Source: Simonsiella muelleri ATCC 29453
GTDB lineage: Bacteria; Pseudomonadota; Gammaproteobacteria; Burkholderiales; Neisseriaceae
Length of the DNA stretch: 64,000 bases
Reading direction: 5' to 3'
Assembly (NCBI RefSeq): GCF_002951835.1
Contig: NZ_CP019448.1
Span: 2,046,001-2,110,000 of the forward strand
This document shows, piece by piece, positions 27,072 through 36,629 of this stretch; the first letter of the stretch is position 1, and each line of letters starts with the position of its first letter. Below the pieces are notes generated by a model, which saw nothing but the letters and a program-made list of their open reading frames with translations, searched no databases and was not told where the DNA came from. The translations under genes were made by a program, and so were the position numbers.

Positions 27072-27416
27072 TTATTTCAACTCTTCCAAACCTTCACGCG
27101 CTAAAGTGGCGACTTCTGGATTTTCGGATTGATTGGCGGCGGCTTCGTACCATTTTTTGGCGGCGGCTAAATCTTGGGTTGTGCCTTCGCCATCGTGGTA
27201 CATGGTGGCAATAACGTATTGCGCTTCCACGAAACCTTTTTTCGCTACGGGCAAAATTTTGTTAAATGCAGCTTTGGCTTGATGATTTTTCAAAGCGTCG
27301 CCGGCTTCTTTCATGGTAACGCGATAGGCGTGGGTTTCTGCTTCAGTTGCTTTTGGGGCAGCCTGAATACTGGTTGCCAAACATAAAAACACAACATTTA
27401 AAAGCCATTTTTTCAT
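27072..27416 (-). CDS. Small periplasmic SEL1/TPR-repeat protein
   Basis: A 114-residue protein with a signal peptide (MKKWLLNVVFLCLATSIQA, cut before APKA) and about two SEL1-like repeats. The second is clear: AQYVIATMYHDGEGTTQDLAAAKKWYEAAA. SEL1 repeats are scaffolds for protein contacts, and the partner is unknown. It converges with uup and is followed upstream by pmbA on the same strand. Confidence 0.8.
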   Translation of the reverse strand: MKKWLLNVVFLCLATSIQAAPKATEAETHAYRVTMKEAGDALKNHQAKAAFNKILPVAKKGFVEAQYVIATMYHDGEGTTQDLAAAKKWYEAAANQSENPEVATLAREGLEELK

Positions 27417-27481
27417 AATAATCCTAAAAAATAATTAGTTGAAAATATTTTTGTGAATTTGATTCATTGTTTGCGCCCCAT

Positions 27482-28810
27482 TTATGTGCCCGCTACCGTC
27501 ATTTCATCTACCCAAATTGAACCGATTTTGCTGGCATTTCGGCACAATGCGTCATTTGAAATTCCTTTAATATTAAATAACATATCTTGCAAACGCCCCG
27601 CAATGGTAATCTCCGAAACAGGGTACGCCACCACACCATTTTCCACCCAAAAACCAGCCGCGCCACGCGAATAATCACCCGTCAACATATTCACGCCCTG
27701 CCCCATCAATTCGGTAATCAGTAAACCCGTCCCCATGTCGCGCAACAAATCGGCTTGAGACTCATGCGTATGATTTAAAAATAAATTATGCGCACCACCA
27801 GCGTTAGCAGTGGTCTGCATACCCAATTTCCTCGCGCTGTAGCTACTCAAAAAATAACCTTGTACCATACCCTTTTCAATCACAAAACGCGGTTGAGTCG
27901 CCACGCCCTCGCCATCAAAATAAGTGCTGCCCAATGTGTGCGCCAAATGTGGCTCTTCACGCAAATTCACAAAATCAGGCAAAATTTGTTTGCCTAAGCT
28001 GTTTAATAAAAAGCTGTTTTCCCGATACAACGCACCACCACTCAAACCACCCACCACATGATTTATCAGGCTGCCTGAAACAGTCGCATCAAACACAATC
28101 GGATAGCTGCCAGTCGGCACACTGCGCGCCCCCAAACGCCGCACCACACGCTCGGCGGCGCGTTGCCCGATGCTTTCTGCGCTTTCTAATTGCTTGAAAT
28201 CACAAGAAACATCATACCAATAATCGCGTTCCATGCCCTGCGCGTCCGATGCCACCAAGCTGCACGAAATCGCATGACGCGTACCGCATTGATGTTGCAA
28301 AAAATCATGTGTATTGGCATAAACATATTGAAAATGAGAGGTTTGCACGCCTGCGCCATCAGAATTTTGAATACGCGCATCACTCGCCAAACCTGCTTGT
28401 TCGCAATTTTTCGCCAATTCAATCGCCGCTTCTGTGGACAATGCCCATTCGTGATATTTATCCAAATCAGGACAATGAGTTGCCATCAAATGGACATCAG
28501 CCAAACCCGCGAATTCATCTTCCGCCGTATAACGCGCAATATCCACAGCTGCCTGAACCGTCTCACGCAAAGCGCGTTCCGAAAAATCCGCCGTGCTGGC
28601 ACGACCTTTGCGCTGCCCCACATACACGGTTACATCTAAAGATTTGTCTTGTTGGAATTCAATTTGATCAATTTCTTGTAAACGAATTTGCACACCTTGA
28701 CCGAGTGATTCACTGATATCGGTTTCGGCAGCAGTCGCGCCTTTTTCGCGCGCCAGTTGTAATGTTTGCGCCGCCAACAGGCGTAAATCATCGGCTGAAT
28801 GTTGGAACAT
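27482..28810 (-). CDS. pmbA: Metalloprotease PmbA/TldE
   Basis: A 442-residue U62-family protein. PmbA (TldE) pairs with TldD to form a cytoplasmic protease that matures peptide antibiotics and degrades CcdA in E. coli. In the heterodimer, TldD carries the zinc site. Family segments seen are QGVQIRLQEIDQIEFQQD near the N-terminus, GGLSGGALYRENSFL in the middle and the C-terminal TGDYSRGAAGFWVENG, which is highly conserved. tldD is not in the window. A DUS is read as VSGSLINHV. Confidence 0.93.
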   Translation of the reverse strand: MFQHSADDLRLLAAQTLQLAREKGATAAETDISESLGQGVQIRLQEIDQIEFQQDKSLDVTVYVGQRKGRASTADFSERALRETVQAAVDIARYTAEDEFAGLADVHLMATHCPDLDKYHEWALSTEAAIELAKNCEQAGLASDARIQNSDGAGVQTSHFQYVYANTHDFLQHQCGTRHAISCSLVASDAQGMERDYWYDVSCDFKQLESAESIGQRAAERVVRRLGARSVPTGSYPIVFDATVSGSLINHVVGGLSGGALYRENSFLLNSLGKQILPDFVNLREEPHLAHTLGSTYFDGEGVATQPRFVIEKGMVQGYFLSSYSARKLGMQTTANAGGAHNLFLNHTHESQADLLRDMGTGLLITELMGQGVNMLTGDYSRGAAGFWVENGVVAYPVSEITIAGRLQDMLFNIKGISNDALCRNASKIGSIWVDEMTVAGT

Positions 28811-29022
28811 AATTTAACCTTTTGGTAAAGAGAAAACGCGCATTTTACCGTGTTTCAGGCAGCCTGAAAACAGAAATGCTTGACTTAGAAAAGATTTACT
28901 TTTAGAATTCGCGCCATCATTTGTTGTAATTATGGTTCAGGCAGCTCTAAAACGGGCTGCCTGAAAATTTATTAACTTATTACTCAATTTAATTGTCTAC
29001 AAAATATAAGGAACATGATTTA

Positions 29023-29547
29023 ATGTGGTTCACCAGTATGAAACACTGTTTTTATTTAGCGTTAATGTTATTTTTATCATTGATTATGGTGTCGCCAGCC
29101 CAAGCCGCCAAAGCCAAAGCGTACCAAAACACCGAAATTGGTTGCATGGGACAAGCGATTTTTTATGAAGCCGCAGGCGAACCGTATCAAGGTCAAGTGG
29201 CTGTGGCCAATGTGATTTTTAACCGCATGAGTTCTGGGATTTATCCACGTACCGTGTGTGGCGTGATTCGTGAACGTGGTCAATTTCAATGGGTTAATAA
29301 CCACAAATTGCGCAAAAAACGCGTTTACCACGCCACCAAGCGCGACAAACGCATTCACAATTTAGCCAGTAAATTGTATCGCCAATACAAATCTGGTAAA
29401 CGTCATGATACTACACGCGGTTCATTATTTTTCTCATCAAACGGTGTACGCCCAGCACCACGCGCCGTGAAAAGCGTGAAAATTGGTCGTCATCAATTTT
29501 TTACCTTGCGTAAATTTAAATTTAATAAAAACAGAAAATTAGCTTAA
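29023..29547 (+). CDS. SleB-type cell wall hydrolase
   Basis: The ATG at 29023 is chosen because AAGGAA lies 9 bases upstream and a clean signal peptide follows (MWFTSMKHCFYLALMLFLSL, cut after AQA); the frame is open to a TTG at 28993. The 174-residue protein is a Hydrolase_2 (SleB-like) domain with the catalytic Glu in FYEAAGEPYQGQVAVANVIFNR. SleB-family enzymes are lytic transglycosylases or muramidases acting on peptidoglycan. The C-terminal tail is Lys/Arg-rich. A short, secreted, stand-alone form is common in Neisseria relatives. Confidence 0.88.
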   Translation: MWFTSMKHCFYLALMLFLSLIMVSPAQAAKAKAYQNTEIGCMGQAIFYEAAGEPYQGQVAVANVIFNRMSSGIYPRTVCGVIRERGQFQWVNNHKLRKKRVYHATKRDKRIHNLASKLYRQYKSGKRHDTTRGSLFFSSNGVRPAPRAVKSVKIGRHQFFTLRKFKFNKNRKLA

Positions 29548-29558
29548 TTATTAATTTA

Positions 29559-29601
29559 TTTCAGGCAGCCTATTTGATTATTTAGGCTGCCTGAAACTTT
29601 T
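29559..29601 (+). terminator. DUS-pair terminator after the cell wall hydrolase gene
   Basis: TTTCAGGCAGCCTA (29559-29572) and TAGGCTGCCTGAAA (29583-29596) form a perfect 14-bp stem with a 10-base loop, followed by CTTTT. Confidence 0.75.
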
Positions 29602-29772
29602 GAAGCGAAAGAATCCACATAAATGGTGTGGTGATGTTAGGCGTGTAGTCCTTGCCAAATTTTGTAAAATTCAGTTATGATTGCGATGTCTTTATTGACT
29701 ACATAGAGTTTCAGGCAGCCTGAAACCATTTCACAAGAAAAACAGATTGACCCAAACAGAAGGAACAAAGAT

Positions 29773-32358
29773 ATGTTAGAAGCCTACCGTAAAGCCGCAG
29801 CCGAACGCGCTGCACAAGGTATCCCAGCTTTGCCATTAACTGCACAGCAAATGGCTGATTTGGCTGAATTATTGAAAAATCCGCCTGCTGGTGAAGGCGA
29901 GTTTTTAGTGGAATTATTAACGCACCGAGTGCCTGCTGGCGTGGACGATGCCGCGAAAGTGAAAGCATCTTTTTTGGCGGCAATTGCCGAAGGTTCAACG
30001 CAAAGCCCATTGATTTCACCCGAAAAAGCCACAGAATTATTGGGCACGATGCTCGGTGGTTACAACATTCATCCTTTGATTGAATTGTTGGATAACGAAA
30101 AATTGGCACCGATTGCGGCAGAGGGTTTGAAACATACTTTGTTGATGTTTGATTCTTTCCACGATGTGAAAGAAAAAGCCGACAAGGGCAACACACACGC
30201 TAAGGCAGTGTTGCAATCTTGGGCAGATGCAGAGTGGTTTACTTCGCGCAAGGCTGTTCCTGAAAAAATTACCGTTACCGTATTCAAAGTAGACGGCGAA
30301 ACCAATACCGATGATTTATCGCCTGCACCTGATGCATGGTCGCGCCCCGATATTCCATTGCACGCTTTGGCAATGTTGAAAAATCCACGTGATGGCATTA
30401 CCCCTGATAAACCAGGCGAAATTGGTCCAATCAAATTGTTAGAAGAATTGAAAGCCAAAGGTCATTTGGTGGCTTACGTGGGCGATGTAGTCGGTACGGG
30501 CTCATCACGAAAATCTGCAACTAATTCAGTTATTTGGCATACAGGCGAAGACATTCCATTTGTACCCAATAAACGTTTTGGCGGCGTGTGCTTGGGTGGC
30601 AAAATCGCACCGATTTTCTTTAATACACAAGAAGATAGCGGCGCATTGCCAATTGAAGTAGATGTCAGCAACCTGAAAATGGGCGACGTGGTGGATATTT
30701 TGCCATACGAGGGCAAAATCGTGAAAAATGGCGAAACCATCGCGCAATTTGAATTGAAATCGCAAGTATTATTGGACGAGGTTCAAGCTGGTGGTCGCAT
30801 TAACTTGATTATTGGTCGCGGTTTGACAGCGAAAGCACGCGAAGCGTTGGGCTTACCTGCATCTGACAAATTCCGTTTGCCGCAAGCCCCTGCCCAAAGC
30901 AACGCTGGTTTTACGTTGGCACAAAAAATGGTTGGTCGTGCTTGCGGGCTGCCTGAAGGTCAAGGCGTGCGTCCTGGCACTTACTGCGAACCACGCATGA
31001 CAACAGTCGGCTCGCAAGACACCACAGGCCCAATGACACGCGATGAATTGAAAGATTTGGCTTGTTTGGGTTTCTCGGCGGATTTGGTGATGCAATCGTT
31101 CTGCCACACTGCCGCTTATCCGAAACCTGTGGACGTGAAAACCCACAAAGAGCTGCCTGAATTTATTTCTACTCGCGGTGGCGTATCGTTGCGTCCTGGT
31201 GATGGCGTGATTCACTCTTGGTTAAATCGGTTGTTGTTGCCTGATACGGTAGGCACAGGCGGCGACTCACACACGCGCTTCCCGATTGGCATTTCATTCC
31301 CCGCAGGTTCTGGCTTGGTGGCATTTGCAGCAGCAACAGGCGTTATGCCTTTGGATATGCCTGAGTCTGTGTTGGTACGCTTTTCAGGCAGCCTGCAAGC
31401 TGGTGTAACTTTGCGCGATTTGGTCAATGCCATTCCATTGTATGCCATCAAACAAGGCTTATTGACAGTCGCCAAAGCAGGCAAGAAAAATATTTTCTCG
31501 GGTCGCATTTTGGAAATTGAAGGTTTACCCAATTTGAAAGTGGAACAAGCCTTTGAATTGACAGACGCGTCCGCAGAGCGTTCGGCTGCAGGTTGTACCG
31601 TCAAATTAAACCAAGAACCAATTATTGAATACATGAAATCCAATATCGTGTTAATGAAAAACATGATTGCCAACGGCTACCAAGATGCACGCACCTTAGA
31701 ACGCCGTATTAAAGCAATGGAAAACTGGATTGCCAATCCACAATTGTTGGAGGCAGATAAAAACGCTGAATATGCAGCCGTGATTGAAATCAACATGGAC
31801 GACATCAAAGAGCCAATCATCGCGTGTCCAAATGACCCTGATGATGTGTGTTTTATGTCTGAAAAATCAGGCACCAAAATTGACGAAGTATTCATCGGTT
31901 CATGCATGACGAATATTGGACACTTCCGCGCGGCTTCTCAATTATTGGAAGGCAAAACCGATATTCCTGTGCGTTTATGGGTGGCACCTCCCACCAAAAT
32001 GGACGCGCACCAATTATCCGATGAAGGGCATTATGGCGTATTGGGTCGTGCGGGCGCACGCATGGAAATGCCAGGTTGTTCGTTATGTATGGGCAACCAA
32101 GCACAAGTTCATGAAGGCGCAACCGTGATGTCTACTTCAACACGTAACTTCCCGAATCGTTTGGGCAAAAACACCAATGTATTCTTAGGTTCCGCTGAAT
32201 TGGCGGCGATTTGCTCTAAATTGGGTAAAATCCCAACCGTTGAAGAATATCAAGCCAACATCGGTATCATCAATGAAAATGGCGACAAGATTTATCGTTA
32301 CATGAATTTCAATGAAATCGCTGAATACAATGACGTCGCAGAAAAAGTAAACGTATAA
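29773..32358 (+). CDS. acnB: Aconitate hydratase B
   Basis: AcnB interconverts citrate and isocitrate in the TCA cycle through a [4Fe-4S] cluster. The 861 residues are close to the E. coli length. It has the AcnB-specific order: a HEAT-like N-terminal domain (MLEAYRKAAAERAAQGIPAL), then a swivel domain (GDVVGTGSSRKSATNS), then the catalytic domains. Cluster cysteines are in GSCMTNIGH (about 710) and PGCSLCMGNQ (about 767 and 770). AAGGA precedes the start. A possible promoter TTGCCA, 18 bases, TATGAT lies at about 29653-29682. Confidence 0.97.
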   Translation: MLEAYRKAAAERAAQGIPALPLTAQQMADLAELLKNPPAGEGEFLVELLTHRVPAGVDDAAKVKASFLAAIAEGSTQSPLISPEKATELLGTMLGGYNIHPLIELLDNEKLAPIAAEGLKHTLLMFDSFHDVKEKADKGNTHAKAVLQSWADAEWFTSRKAVPEKITVTVFKVDGETNTDDLSPAPDAWSRPDIPLHALAMLKNPRDGITPDKPGEIGPIKLLEELKAKGHLVAYVGDVVGTGSSRKSATNSVIWHTGEDIPFVPNKRFGGVCLGGKIAPIFFNTQEDSGALPIEVDVSNLKMGDVVDILPYEGKIVKNGETIAQFELKSQVLLDEVQAGGRINLIIGRGLTAKAREALGLPASDKFRLPQAPAQSNAGFTLAQKMVGRACGLPEGQGVRPGTYCEPRMTTVGSQDTTGPMTRDELKDLACLGFSADLVMQSFCHTAAYPKPVDVKTHKELPEFISTRGGVSLRPGDGVIHSWLNRLLLPDTVGTGGDSHTRFPIGISFPAGSGLVAFAAATGVMPLDMPESVLVRFSGSLQAGVTLRDLVNAIPLYAIKQGLLTVAKAGKKNIFSGRILEIEGLPNLKVEQAFELTDASAERSAAGCTVKLNQEPIIEYMKSNIVLMKNMIANGYQDARTLERRIKAMENWIANPQLLEADKNAEYAAVIEINMDDIKEPIIACPNDPDDVCFMSEKSGTKIDEVFIGSCMTNIGHFRAASQLLEGKTDIPVRLWVAPPTKMDAHQLSDEGHYGVLGRAGARMEMPGCSLCMGNQAQVHEGATVMSTSTRNFPNRLGKNTNVFLGSAELAAICSKLGKIPTVEEYQANIGIINENGDKIYRYMNFNEIAEYNDVAEKVNV

Positions 32359-32368
32359 TCTCGTTTAT

Positions 32369-32424
32369 CTTTCAGGCTGCCTGAAAACTGGATAACTGGT
32401 TTTCAGGCAGCCTGAAACCTTTTG
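32369..32424 (+). terminator. DUS-pair terminator after acnB
   Basis: A complete DUS (about 32371-32386) and its inverted copy (about 32400-32416), extended by AAAC/GTTT, give a stem of more than 15 bp around TGGATAACTG, followed by CCTTTT. Confidence 0.75.
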
Positions 32425-32571
32425 ATATTATGGTTATTTTGGGACTCCGCTGTTTTAATTCGCTATATATTAATCCTGAATTAAAACTGTATTAAATAAT
32501 CGGTGGTTCCCAAGCAGTCAAATTATGAGTAAGATTGACACTTTATTTTTGGCAAATATTAAGGATTTGTG

Positions 32572-33135
32572 ATGAAACGCATTTTACTCGCTTCACTTTT
32601 GGCAATCAGCGCAGCAACCGCATCAGCCGCAACCTACAAAATTGACAGCTTCCACACAAACGCTCGTTTTATGATTGACCACTTCGGAACAAGCACCAAT
32701 GTGGGAGGGATTTATGGTTTGGAAGGCAAAGTGAATTTTGATGCCGCCAAACGCACAGGCAGCATTGATGTGAAAATGCCTTTGGTGAATTTACAAACTG
32801 GTTCAGAGTATTTTACTAACCATTTGAAATCAGCCGACTTATTCAATGTGGAAAAATTCCCTGAAATGCGTTTCCAATCCACACAATTTGTGTTTTCAGG
32901 CAACACATTAAAATCTGTAAAAGGCAATTTGACTTTGTTGGGTAAAACTCATCCTGTTACGTTAACCGCAACCAAATTCAATTGTTATCAAAGCCCTATG
33001 CTGAAAACCCAAGTATGTGGCGGCGATTTCACCACCACCATTGACCGCACAAAATGGGGCATGGATTATTTAGTCAATGCTGGCATGACCAAAAAAGTAC
33101 AATTAAACATTCAAATTGAAGCTGGAAAAGAATAA
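32572..33135 (+). CDS. Periplasmic YceI-family protein
   Basis: A 187-residue secreted protein. The signal peptide MKRILLASLLAISAATASA is cut before ATYKIDSFHTNARF. The rest is the YceI lipocalin-like beta barrel, which binds polyisoprenoids in the Thermus relative. Family features are the YKIDxxHT start, the EYFTNHLKSADLFNVEKFPEM segment and GNLTLLGKTHPV. The start is the ATG at 32572 behind AAGGA; a GTG immediately before it is ignored. The gene stands alone between two DUS-pair hairpins. Confidence 0.9.
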   Translation: MKRILLASLLAISAATASAATYKIDSFHTNARFMIDHFGTSTNVGGIYGLEGKVNFDAAKRTGSIDVKMPLVNLQTGSEYFTNHLKSADLFNVEKFPEMRFQSTQFVFSGNTLKSVKGNLTLLGKTHPVTLTATKFNCYQSPMLKTQVCGGDFTTTIDRTKWGMDYLVNAGMTKKVQLNIQIEAGKE

Positions 33136-33242
33136 AAAAATCATTGTATCGCTGATTTTTAAATAGCGAGGCGACCACGCCATGTTATCGCCATTTTAAT
33201 CAACTGGAAAAATGGCAAAATCAGCCATTCTCCACTACAATA

Positions 33243-33283
33243 CAGGCAGCCTGAAAACACTTTTCAGGCTGCCTGAAACTTTT
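33243..33283 (+). terminator. DUS-pair hairpin between yceI-like gene and ispG
   Basis: CAGGCAGCCTGAAAA and TTTTCAGGCTGCCTG form a 15-bp stem with a 3-base loop, followed by AAACTTTT. It probably terminates the yceI-like transcript and lies only about 25 bp before the ispG start. Confidence 0.65.
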
Positions 33284-33306
33284 CATTGTTTGAACGAGAA
33301 TACATC

Positions 33307-34572
33307 ATGCCCCACATCACACGTCGCAAAACCCATCAAGTGCAAATTGACCACATTACTGTGGGTTCAGATTTCCCCGTAGTCGTGCAATCCATGACCA
33401 ATACCGACACCGCCGATGCGATTGCCACCGCTAATCAAGTCAAAGAATTATCAGATGCAGGTTCCGAATTGGTGCGAATTACCGTTAATTCACCTGAAGC
33501 CGCCAGTAAAGTCGCTGAAATTCGTCAACGCTTGGACGATATGGGTTGCGCCACACCACTTGTGGGCGATTTCCATTTCAACGGCGAACGCTTATTAGCA
33601 GAGTTTCCCGATTGTGCCAAAGCCTTATCCAAATACCGCATCAACCCTGGTAATGTCGGTAAAGGCGCAAAAGGCGATGAAAAATTCGCCTACATGATTC
33701 GTATCGCCACCGAACACAACAAAGCTGTCCGAATTGGTGTGAATTGGGGGTCGCTGGATCAAAGTTTAGCCAAAAAAATGATGGACGAAAATTTAGCGTC
33801 CGCCACACCCAAATCACCCGAAGAAGTGATGAAAGAAGCATTAATCGTCTCCGCGCTGCAATCAGCACAAAAAGCAGTGGAATTAGGGCTGCCTGAAAAC
33901 AAAATTATTTTGTCATGCAAAGTATCTAATGTGCAGGATTTAATTCAGGTTTACCGAGATTTGGGTTCACGTTGCGAATATCCACTTCATTTGGGTTTGA
34001 CTGAAGCAGGTATGGGCAGCAAAGGGATTGTCGCCTCCACTGCCGCGCTGTCGGTGTTGCTGCAAGAAGGCATTGGCGACACAATTCGCATTTCCTTAAC
34101 GCCCGAACCCAATTCATCGCGTACACAAGAAGTGATTGTTGGACAAGAGATTTTACAGACCATGGGTTTGCGTTCATTCACACCAATGGTTACGGCTTGC
34201 CCTGGCTGCGGACGCACCACCAGCACCGTTTTTCAAGAATTGGCGCGTGATATTCAGCAATATTTGCGCGAACAAATGACGGTTTGGCGTTGGCAATATC
34301 CAGGCGTGGAGAGTTTGAACGTGGCGGTAATGGGTTGCGTGGTCAATGGGCCAGGCGAGAGCAAATTAGCAGACATCGGTATTTCGTTGCCTGGTACTGG
34401 CGAAACGCCTGTTGCGCCTGTGTATGTGGACGGCGAACGCAAAATTACACTCAAAGGCGACAACATGGCGCAAGAATTTTTGGCAATTGTACAAGAATAC
34501 GTTAAAGAAAATTACGGTGAAACTGGAAAAAAACGCAGTAAAAACAAAATAATCCCTATTCAATCGCAATAA
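33307..34572 (+). CDS. ispG: 4-hydroxy-3-methylbut-2-enyl diphosphate synthase (IspG/GcpE)
   Basis: IspG makes HMBPP from MEcPP in the methylerythritol phosphate route to isoprenoids, using a [4Fe-4S] cluster. With the ATG at 33307 it has 421 residues, the usual neisserial length; the frame extends seven codons to a TTG that I do not use. The cluster cysteines are in TACPGCGRTT (about 298 and 301) and VMGCVVNGPGE (about 344). The N-terminal TIM barrel opens with VVVQSMTNTDTAD. No other MEP gene is adjacent. Confidence 0.96.
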   Translation: MPHITRRKTHQVQIDHITVGSDFPVVVQSMTNTDTADAIATANQVKELSDAGSELVRITVNSPEAASKVAEIRQRLDDMGCATPLVGDFHFNGERLLAEFPDCAKALSKYRINPGNVGKGAKGDEKFAYMIRIATEHNKAVRIGVNWGSLDQSLAKKMMDENLASATPKSPEEVMKEALIVSALQSAQKAVELGLPENKIILSCKVSNVQDLIQVYRDLGSRCEYPLHLGLTEAGMGSKGIVASTAALSVLLQEGIGDTIRISLTPEPNSSRTQEVIVGQEILQTMGLRSFTPMVTACPGCGRTTSTVFQELARDIQQYLREQMTVWRWQYPGVESLNVAVMGCVVNGPGESKLADIGISLPGTGETPVAPVYVDGERKITLKGDNMAQEFLAIVQEYVKENYGETGKKRSKNKIIPIQSQ

Positions 34573-34806
34573 TCTTATCATTTTCAGGCAGCCTGAAAAA
34601 ACACACGTCCAGCAAATCAGTCAAACACATTCATTTTTCAGGCTGCCTAAAAATTTGTTGTCAAAAGTAGTCATCATTTTTAACGAAAAATCAAATTATT
34701 ACGTAAATTTATCTAAATTATATTAATTTAACATTTGCCATAATACAGATTAAAGGCTAAATTACTCCAAAAAATATTTTACTGATTCTCAAAACTTGGA
34801 GTCTTT

Positions 34807-36123
34807 ATGTTGCCCCCCTCTTCTCTGGAACAATCAATCCAAACCGTTAAAAAGAAAAAATTTTACCAAGTTCTTTATTTTCAAGTCATTGTAGCGATTG
34901 TGGTTGGCATTTTGCTGGGACATTTTTTTCCAAACACTGGCGAAGCAATGAAACCACTTGGCGATGCGTTCATTAAAATTGTGAAAATGATTATTGCCCC
35001 TGTGATTTTTCTCACGGTGGTAACGGGCATTGCAGGCATGAGCGACATGAAAAAAGTGGGGCGTGTGGCTGGTAAAGCTTTCATTTATTTCATTACTTTT
35101 TCTACACTGGCATTAATTGTGGGCATGATTGTTGCCAATGTGGTGCAGCCAGGGGCTGGCATGAACATTGACCCTGCCACGCTTAACCCGAAAAAAGTCA
35201 GCGATTATGTCATCAAAGCCAAAGAATCTTCTGTTGTTGGTTTTTTGATGAATATCATTCCTGAAACAGTGGTTAGTCCATTGAATAATGGGAATATTTT
35301 GCAAGTTTTGTTTGTGTCTATTTTATTTGGTATATCGTTAGCGATGGTGGGCGAAAAAGCACGGACGATAACCGATTTTTTACAAGATTTGTCTGCGCCT
35401 GTATTTAAAATGGTATCAATCTTAATGAATTTGGCTCCGATTGGTGCATTTGGCGCAATGTCATTCACAATTGGCAAATATGGCATTCAATCAGTTAGCA
35501 AATTATTTTTACTGGTGGGTACATTCTATTTAACATCTGTTTTATTTGTGCTGATTGTGTTGGGTGCGGTGGCACGATACAACGGTTTTTCCATCATCAA
35601 ATTAGTCAAATACATCAAAGATGAATTGTGGCTCGTACTGGGAACGTCATCATCAGAAGCGGCGTTGCCAACTTTGATGCAAAAAATGGAACGCGCTGGT
35701 TGTGAAAAATCAGTGGTGGGCTTGGTAATTCCGACTGGTTACTCATTTAATTTAGACGGTACAAATATTTATATGACCATGGCAGCGTTATTTATTGCGC
35801 AAGCAGTGGGTATTCAGCTTGAATTGCATCAACAAATTTCGTTGTTGTTGGTGGCGATGTTGAGTTCAAAAGGTGCGGCTGGAGTAACAGGTGCTGGTTT
35901 CATCACGTTGGCTGCAACTTTATCGGTTGTGCCAAGCGTGCCAGTAGAAGGCATGGCATTGATTTTGGGAGTTGACCGTTTTATGTCGGAGTGTCGTGCG
36001 CTGACAAATTTGGTGGGCAACGCGTGTGCAACTGTGGTGGTGGCACGTTGGGAAAATGCGTTGGATAAAGAACAATTAACCGCTAGTTTGAATCAAACCC
36101 ATTCACAAAAATCTATTGGCTAG
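34807..36123 (+). CDS. dctA: C4-dicarboxylate:cation symporter DctA
   Basis: A 438-residue member of the DAACS family, with about eight membrane helices and two re-entrant loops. It has YFQVIVAIVVGILLGHFFP at the N-terminus, SSSEAALPTLMQKME (first hairpin loop), SFNLDGTNIYMT and a C-terminal NLVGNACATVVVARWE. The sequence is closer to DctA (succinate, fumarate, malate uptake) than to GltP, although substrate cannot be proven by reading. GGAG lies 6 bases before the start. No dctBD regulators are seen. Confidence 0.9.
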   Translation: MLPPSSLEQSIQTVKKKKFYQVLYFQVIVAIVVGILLGHFFPNTGEAMKPLGDAFIKIVKMIIAPVIFLTVVTGIAGMSDMKKVGRVAGKAFIYFITFSTLALIVGMIVANVVQPGAGMNIDPATLNPKKVSDYVIKAKESSVVGFLMNIIPETVVSPLNNGNILQVLFVSILFGISLAMVGEKARTITDFLQDLSAPVFKMVSILMNLAPIGAFGAMSFTIGKYGIQSVSKLFLLVGTFYLTSVLFVLIVLGAVARYNGFSIIKLVKYIKDELWLVLGTSSSEAALPTLMQKMERAGCEKSVVGLVIPTGYSFNLDGTNIYMTMAALFIAQAVGIQLELHQQISLLLVAMLSSKGAAGVTGAGFITLAATLSVVPSVPVEGMALILGVDRFMSECRALTNLVGNACATVVVARWENALDKEQLTASLNQTHSQKSIG

Positions 36124-36131
36124 TCAGTTGA

Positions 36132-36171
36132 TTTTCAGGCAGCCTGAATGATGTTCAGGCTGCCTGATTAT
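36132..36171. terminator. Bidirectional DUS-pair terminator between dctA and the DUF442 gene
   Basis: TTCAGGCAGCCTGAA and TTCAGGCTGCCTGA occur a few bases apart between convergent genes and can form a hairpin for either strand. Confidence 0.6.
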
Positions 36172-36185
36172 TGATTTTACAAAAA

Positions 36186-36629
36186 TTATTGTTGATGACG
36201 TGGTGATACACTTTCTAATTTTTCGCGCATTTTGGTTAAATCAATGCCCGCCAAATCAGCTGCACGAATCAAACTATTCACTTCCACACCGCGTTTGGAT
36301 TGATTCAACGCCCACAACATCGCCGAACGCGTTCCCGTGCGACAATACGCCAAAATCGGCGATTCAGATTTGGCTACAGTTACTTCAAATTCTTGCAACA
36401 ATTCATCGGTGATGGTATCCATTGTGGCGGGTAAATAAATTACATTTTCCACGCCATTGGCTTGAAGCCATGCTTTGACGGTTTCAAAATCGGGTTGATT
36501 GGGTTCTTCGCCATCTGGGCGATTGCAAATCACGGTCTTGATGTTATATTGCGCCACTTGTTTGGCGGTGCGCTCGTTCAGTTGGCGAGAGACGTAGAGA
36601 TAGTCGGCGATTTTTTCAATACTCATCAT
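36186..36629 (-). CDS. DUF442 / TIGR01244-type sulfurtransferase- or phosphatase-like protein
   Basis: A 147-residue cytoplasmic protein with the dual-specificity-phosphatase-like fold of the DUF442 family. Near the N-terminus is IADYLYVSRQL, then VICNRPDGEEPNQP, and the active-site loop AYCRTGTRSAMLW with Cys96 and Arg101. The C-x4-R loop is shorter than the C-x5-R of true tyrosine phosphatases and recalls rhodaneses. Family members are annotated as sulfur transferases or as the N-terminal part of Blh proteins, and the substrate is unknown. AAGGA precedes the paired ATGATG start. Confidence 0.85.
   Translation of the reverse strand: MMSIEKIADYLYVSRQLNERTAKQVAQYNIKTVICNRPDGEEPNQPDFETVKAWLQANGVENVIYLPATMDTITDELLQEFEVTVAKSESPILAYCRTGTRSAMLWALNQSKRGVEVNSLIRAADLAGIDLTKMREKLESVSPRHQQ

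Noticed and set aside
28993..29022. TTG start for the SleB-type hydrolase
   Set aside because: The ATG at 29023 has AAGGAA at proper spacing and is followed directly by the signal peptide.
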